This document shows positions 61,001 to 64,000 of a stretch of DNA of 64,000 nucleotides, one piece after another. Both the position numbers and the translations under genes were made by a program. The notes beneath the pieces are model-generated. The model made no database searches and was not told where the DNA came from. It saw only the letters and a list, made by a program, of their open reading frames with translations. This DNA comes from CADEDH01 sp965262175 (GTDB taxonomy: Bacteria; Actinomycetota; Acidimicrobiia; Acidimicrobiales; SZUA-35): the NCBI GenBank assembly GCA_965262175.1, contig CBDHES010000002.1:2604001-2668000 (forward strand). The letters are read 5' to 3'. Numbering within the stretch: the first letter of the stretch is position 1; each line of letters begins with the position of its first letter.

Positions 61001-62445
61001 GCCGAGCCCGCTCGGTCACCGATGGCCGGGGGTGCCGGTGGTACGCCACCGAGTCGGCCGAGTCGGTCGAGGTGGTGCTCAGCGGCCGAGCGTCGGCCGA
61101 CGCGTTCCCCGAACAGGTGGCGGCCACCCTGCTCCGAGGCCACCTCGAGCTGTGCTCGCCGGTCACGGTCAGCGAGCTGGTCGACCTCACCGGCCTCGAT
61201 CCGACGGTGCTGGCGGTCGGCTTGGCGACGCTCGAATCGGAGGGCAGCGCCATCCAGGGCCGTTTCACCGCTGCCGCCCGGGCCGCCGAGGTCGTCGCCG
61301 GCACCGACGGCGGCACCGACGGCGGCGGCGCCGATCGGGGGATCGAGTGGTGCTCCCGGCGGCTCCTGGCCCGGATGCACGCCAGGTCCCGGCAACGGCG
61401 CCGCCGGTCGGTCGAGCCGGTCTCACCCGAGCAGTTCGTGCGGTTCCTGGCCCGGTGGCAGCACGTGGCCCCGGGGGCTCAGCTCGGCTCGCCGGCCGGT
61501 CTCGTCCGGGTCCTCGAGCAGCTCCAGGGATGGGAGGCGGCCGTCGCGTCATGGGAGGCCGAGCTGATCCGGCCTCGGGTCGCCGGGTATCAGCCGGGGT
61601 GGATCGATCGGCTCTGCCACAACGGCGAGGTCCAGTGGCTCCGGCTTTCGCCCCGGATGATGGACGATCCCGATCGCCGAGGGGGCGGGCCGAGCAAAGC
61701 CACCCCGGTCTCCATCGTGTTCCGGGCCGACCTGGGATGGTTGCTCCCGGCCGTGCGGGGCGACGAGCTCCCACCCCGACCTCAGACCGGTCCGGTCGCC
61801 GAGATCACCGAACTGCTCGATCGCCGCGGCGCCCGGTTCCTGACCGAGATCGCCACCGAGACCGGACGCCTCCCGACCGACATCGAATCCGCCTTGTGGG
61901 ACGGCGTCGCCCGGGGCCTCTTCACCGCCGATGGCTTCGAGGCGATCCGGACCCTCACCGCTCCCGGCCGGGCCCGGGCCGACCGCCCGCCCCGGGCCCT
62001 GTCCCGACTCAGGCGCACCGGGGTTCGGGCCGCCGAGGGGGCCGGACGGTGGTCGCTGGTCCCCGCCGCAACGCCCGAAGGGGCCGCCGATCGCGACGAG
62101 GTGGTCGAAGCGGCCGCCGACCAACTCCTCCAACGGTGGGGGGTGATCTTCTATGACCTGGCGGCCCACGAGAGCCTCGGGGTCCGATGGCGCGAGCTCC
62201 AGTGGGCGCTCCGGCGCCTGGAGGACCGGGGGCTCGTCCGGGGCGGCCGGTTCGTCAAGGGGTTCAGCGGCGAGCAGTTCGCCCTCCCCGAGGCGGTCGA
62301 TGGGCTCAAGGCCATCCGCCGAGCCCCGCCGACGGGCCGGACGGTCCGGGTCTGTGGGTCCGACCCCCTCAACCTGACCGGCGTCGTGCTTCCCGGCCCC
62401 CGGGTCCCGGCCCGCCGGACCGAACAGGTCGAGATCCCGGTCTAG
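58075..62445 (+). CDS. lhr: Lhr-type DEAD/DEAH-box helicase
   Basis: 1456 residues; GGAGGAGG precedes the ATG. Walker A is APTGSGKT (96-103), motif II VDEIHAM near residue 222, motif III SATQRP, and motif VI QRVGRSNHTRHG near 420. The C-terminal half has the Lhr-specific winged helix and beta-barrel regions. Lhr is an ATP-dependent 3'-5' DNA/RNA-DNA helicase in actinobacterial DNA repair. Length fits the Lhr family (about 1500). It is divergent from the TRAP operon. Confidence 0.95.
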   Translation: MAIVDASPAEHRRGPEWRRPGRGGSEETQGGGQQLALELGVEAGPVVELRHDLVPGVGFHPAVAAWFESRFPAGPTPPQRQGWPAIASGRHTLIAAPTGSGKTLAGFLMAINRLYVAHAGGLPCSGTRVVYVSPLKALAVDIAENLERPLAEIAATAEEMGFTAPALTVGVRTGDTPAGERQSMIRRPRTFVVTTPESLYLLVTAAKSRANLASVETLIVDEIHAMARDKRGSHLAITMERLEHVCRRAPARIGLSATQRPIETVARLLVGTRVDDEARIDCAIVDGGHQRTLDLELELPDNELEAVASHAQTDQVLDRIAELVADHRTTLVFVNTRRLAERMAHQLGERLGDDVVAAHHGSLSKDRRHRVERRLRAGELKALVATASLELGIDVGPVELVCQIGSPRSIATFLQRVGRSNHTRHGTPKGRLYPLTRDELVECAALLRAVRQGRLDTLVPPIAPLDIVAQQVVAETGAEEWRIDDLFALVRRAHPFAALDRAAFDDIVDLVCDGILTGRGRRAAWVHRDAVNGELRGRRGARHVALTSGGAIPEIYDMRVVAEPDDTFIGTVNEDWAMESMAGDIFLLGTHSWRIRQVTGGEVRVVDAGDQPPTVPFWTGEAPARTAELSEEVSQLRSLVDGYLADDDPAGATARLVADVGLDHDAAALIVAYLATGRAVLGVMPTADDLVMERFFDDADGMQLVIHSPLGGRINRAMGYALRKKFCVGFNFELQAAASDDAVVISLGPHHSFPLADVWRFLRPETIRETLTQAVLDQPAFQSRWRWNLNRALVVLRMRNGRRNPPPIQRMESDDLLAAVFPDAAACQENVAGPATIPDHPLVRQTIHDTLTEGMDVDGLIELWRALEDGTVRTHCVDTTEPSLLAHEILTARPYAFLDDGELPERRTHAVALRRGLPVEVGELGALDDSAVDEVRAELAPDPRTADELHDLLIDTVLLAARPAWEPLYTDLAARGRARSVTDGRGCRWYATESAESVEVVLSGRASADAFPEQVAATLLRGHLELCSPVTVSELVDLTGLDPTVLAVGLATLESEGSAIQGRFTAAARAAEVVAGTDGGTDGGGADRGIEWCSRRLLARMHARSRQRRRRSVEPVSPEQFVRFLARWQHVAPGAQLGSPAGLVRVLEQLQGWEAAVASWEAELIRPRVAGYQPGWIDRLCHNGEVQWLRLSPRMMDDPDRRGGGPSKATPVSIVFRADLGWLLPAVRGDELPPRPQTGPVAEITELLDRRGARFLTEIATETGRLPTDIESALWDGVARGLFTADGFEAIRTLTAPGRARADRPPRALSRLRRTGVRAAEGAGRWSLVPAATPEGAADRDEVVEAAADQLLQRWGVIFYDLAAHESLGVRWRELQWALRRLEDRGLVRGGRFVKGFSGEQFALPEAVDGLKAIRRAPPTGRTVRVCGSDPLNLTGVVLPGPRVPARRTEQVEIPV

Positions 62446-62500
62446 GCATCCCACGGGCTGCGTCGGCTGGAATTCGCTCCACGGGCGCTGGCCTGGTTCC

Positions 62501-62506
62501 TAGACT
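62501..62506 (+). promoter_or_regulatory. -10 box of the Eis-like gene
   Basis: TAGACT lies 6 nt before the GTG start; a leaderless transcript is inferred. Confidence 0.5.
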
Positions 62507-62512
62507 CCGGCC

Positions 62513-63751
62513 GTGGTCGAGATACGCAGCATCACCGCCGACGAGATCGTCGCCTTCCGGACCGCGATCAGCGCCGGGTTCGGGGCCGATGAACCGGCCC
62601 GCCAGGGCGGGGTCGAGGGGTTCCTGGCCAACAACGAGTTGGGCAACACGATCGCCGCCTTCGACCGGGGCCACATCGTCGCCACGTTCGGCTCCTACAA
62701 CCTGCAGATGACCGTGCCCGGGCCGGCGACGGTTCCGATGGCCGGCACGACGGTGGTGACCGTCCATCCGACCCACCGCCGACGGGGACTGTTGACCGAG
62801 ATGATGGGTCGCCACCTCCGACAGGCGATCGACCAGGGCAAGGTCATGGCCGGTCTGTGGGCGTCGGAGGAACAGATCTACGGCCGCTTCGGGTACGGCC
62901 TGGCCGTCGAATGCCTCGACCTCCGCATCCCCAACACCGTCGGCCTCCCGCCCGGTCCGGCCGACGTGACGATCCGACCGGCCACCACCGACGAGGCCCG
63001 GACCGCGCTCCCGCCCATCTACGGTCGGTTCCAGGCCCGGACACCCGGCTCCTTCCTCCGGTGGGACGGATGGTGGGATGAGCGGCACTTCCACGACGCT
63101 CCCCACCGGCGGCCGAGCGGCGCGACCGCTCGACGGCACGTCGTGGCCGAGCGGGACGGCGACGACGTCGGCTACGCCGTCTACCGCCAGGTCGACCGGG
63201 ACCCCGCCGACGCATCCGGGGGTTCGGTGATGGTCGTCGAGTTGATCGCCGACGACGACGACGTCCGCCGGGCCCTGTGGTACTTCCTGACCAACGTCGA
63301 TCTGTTCCCCAACGCCACGTGGTGGAACGCACCGGTCGACGATCCGGTCGTGATCGAAGCCGACAAGCACCGGGCGATCACGGCGTCCCGGGGTGACACG
63401 CTGTGGGCCCGTCCCCTCGACGTGTCGGCCACCATCGAGGGCCGCCGCTATGAGCGGGACGGCGTGCTGACGATCGGGGTCACCGACCCGTTCCTCGACC
63501 GCCGGCTCGTCGTCACCGTCGAGGTGGCCGACGGTGAGGCGCACTGCACCGAGCGCCCCGCCGGTGTCGGGGGTGGGCCCGAACCGACCGTCCACCTCGA
63601 CATCGCCGACCTCGGCGCGTTGTCGTTCGGGGGGCGGTCGGCCCGCCAACTGGCCCGGGCCCGCCGCATCGAGGGGGACCCCCGATCGATCGTCCTGCTC
63701 GACGACCTGTTCCGCACCGGCGCCGCCCCGTTCTGCTCCGAGGTGTTCTGA
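62513..63751 (+). CDS. Eis-like GNAT N-acetyltransferase
   Basis: 412 residues, GTG start. The N-terminal GNAT fold has the acetyl-CoA motif VVTVHPTHRRRGLLTEMM; a second GNAT-like part follows (about 150-280), and a C-terminal SCP2-like domain is at about 300-412. The closing FCSEVF resembles the Eis C-terminal carboxylate that acts as the general base. Eis proteins acetylate amines, including aminoglycosides in mycobacteria, but the native substrate here is unknown. Confidence 0.92.
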   Translation: MVEIRSITADEIVAFRTAISAGFGADEPARQGGVEGFLANNELGNTIAAFDRGHIVATFGSYNLQMTVPGPATVPMAGTTVVTVHPTHRRRGLLTEMMGRHLRQAIDQGKVMAGLWASEEQIYGRFGYGLAVECLDLRIPNTVGLPPGPADVTIRPATTDEARTALPPIYGRFQARTPGSFLRWDGWWDERHFHDAPHRRPSGATARRHVVAERDGDDVGYAVYRQVDRDPADASGGSVMVVELIADDDDVRRALWYFLTNVDLFPNATWWNAPVDDPVVIEADKHRAITASRGDTLWARPLDVSATIEGRRYERDGVLTIGVTDPFLDRRLVVTVEVADGEAHCTERPAGVGGGPEPTVHLDIADLGALSFGGRSARQLARARRIEGDPRSIVLLDDLFRTGAAPFCSEVF

Positions 63752-63785
63752 GTCCAGCCGCCGACTTGGTCGTTCGACGATGCGT

Positions 63786-63791
63786 TAGGTT
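63786..63791 (+). promoter_or_regulatory. -10 box of truncated haemoglobin gene
   Basis: TAGGTT lies 7 nt before the ATG; a leaderless transcript is inferred. Confidence 0.45.
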
Positions 63792-63798
63792 CCCCGTC

Positions 63799-64000
63799 AT
63801 GTCTTCATCGACCGACGAGAAGCCGACCCCGACCCTCCACGAGTGGGCTGGCGGCACCGACGCGATCCGGCGCCTGATCGACGCCTTCTACGATCGGGTC
63901 GAGGGGTTGGAGCTGTTCGCCAACCTGTTCCCCGGCGGCGTGACCGAAGAGCACCGGGCCAACGTCACCGCCTGGTGGGCCGAGGTCTTCGGCGGGCCGA
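63799..64000 (+). CDS. Truncated haemoglobin, 3' end cut by window edge
   Basis: 67 residues are visible from MSSSTDEKPTPTLHEWAGG. TDAIRRLIDAFYDRVEGLELFANLFPGG matches the group II (TrHbO/GlbO) N-terminal helices (quoted by segments), and HRANVTAWWAEVFGGP is the E-helix/loop before the proximal His, which lies beyond the window. Such globins bind O2, NO or CO. The reading frame continues off the end. Confidence 0.85.
   Translation, partial: MSSSTDEKPTPTLHEWAGGTDAIRRLIDAFYDRVEGLELFANLFPGGVTEEHRANVTAWWAEVFGGP

Noticed and set aside
58093..61395. An 1100-codon open frame on the minus strand opposite the Lhr helicase
   Set aside because: High-GC codon bias opens long antisense frames. This translation is Gly/Arg/Val-rich with no domain, whereas the + strand encodes a full helicase.
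1..64000. tRNA, rRNA, riboswitch, phage or IS elements
   Set aside because: No tRNA cloverleaf, rRNA stretch, known riboswitch core, terminal inverted repeat or transposase was recognised by eye. Covariance and IS searches could not be run.

Overview
The window is very GC-rich (by eye near 70%) and densely coded. It looks like chromosomal DNA of a high-GC actinobacterium, most plausibly from the class Acidimicrobiia. That placement rests on GTG and TTG starts, a TANNNT hexamer 6-8 nt before many start codons (leaderless promoters as in Actinobacteria), an F420-type luciferase-like oxidoreductase, a BTAD regulator, an Eis-like acetyltransferase, an MmyB-type regulator, and a GYWQASDGRWYPP motif that I associate with Acidimicrobiia surface proteins. 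I could not run a taxonomic search.

Layout. 1-6.8 kb: a partial amidohydrolase, a class III CoA-transferase and a double-hotdog thioesterase in one run, then a metallo-beta-lactamase-fold hydrolase, a methyltransferase, a HAD phosphatase and an MFS transporter. 6.9-13.5 kb: two convergent catabolic operons, Rieske alpha/beta plus acyl-CoA ligase on + and SDR, Rieske monooxygenase and TetR on -. Both outer promoters carry the same inverted repeat, so the TetR probably controls the whole block. 13.5-22.1 kb: an accessory island of small orphan genes, a P-loop kinase, an EamA permease, a SIMPL protein and broken genes (a frameshifted orphan, a MazF-like remnant, a decayed MocR regulator, a membrane-protein fragment). 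Six related repeats, all in one orientation, sit at gene borders there.

22.2-28.6 kb: a MalT-type LuxR regulator divergent from a small protein, an NmrA-type reductase, a DUF1772 protein, an alpha/beta hydrolase and small membrane proteins. 28.7-32.4 kb: a TauD/TfdA dioxygenase-VOC-P450 operon facing a TetR gene across a perfect 22-bp palindrome that covers both -10 boxes. 32.4-33.0 kb: a ribbon-helix-helix antitoxin with a Doc toxin. 33.1-43.1 kb: surface proteins, an MMPL transporter with a LuxD-family acyltransferase, and a divergent 1300-residue BTAD/AAA/TPR regulator.

43.1-54.3 kb: mostly housekeeping and metabolic genes (Tag glycosylase, phosphoesterase, amidase, acyl-CoA dehydrogenase, MerR-VOC fusion, ACT protein, F420 oxidoreductase, DUF1707, DUF1697, MmyB-like regulator), then a MntA-HepT toxin-antitoxin pair. 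54.3-58.0 kb: a complete TRAP transporter (DctQ-DctM-DctP). 58.1-64.0 kb: an Lhr helicase, an Eis-like acetyltransferase and the start of a truncated haemoglobin. No rRNA, tRNA, CRISPR array, phage genes or intact transposase were seen.
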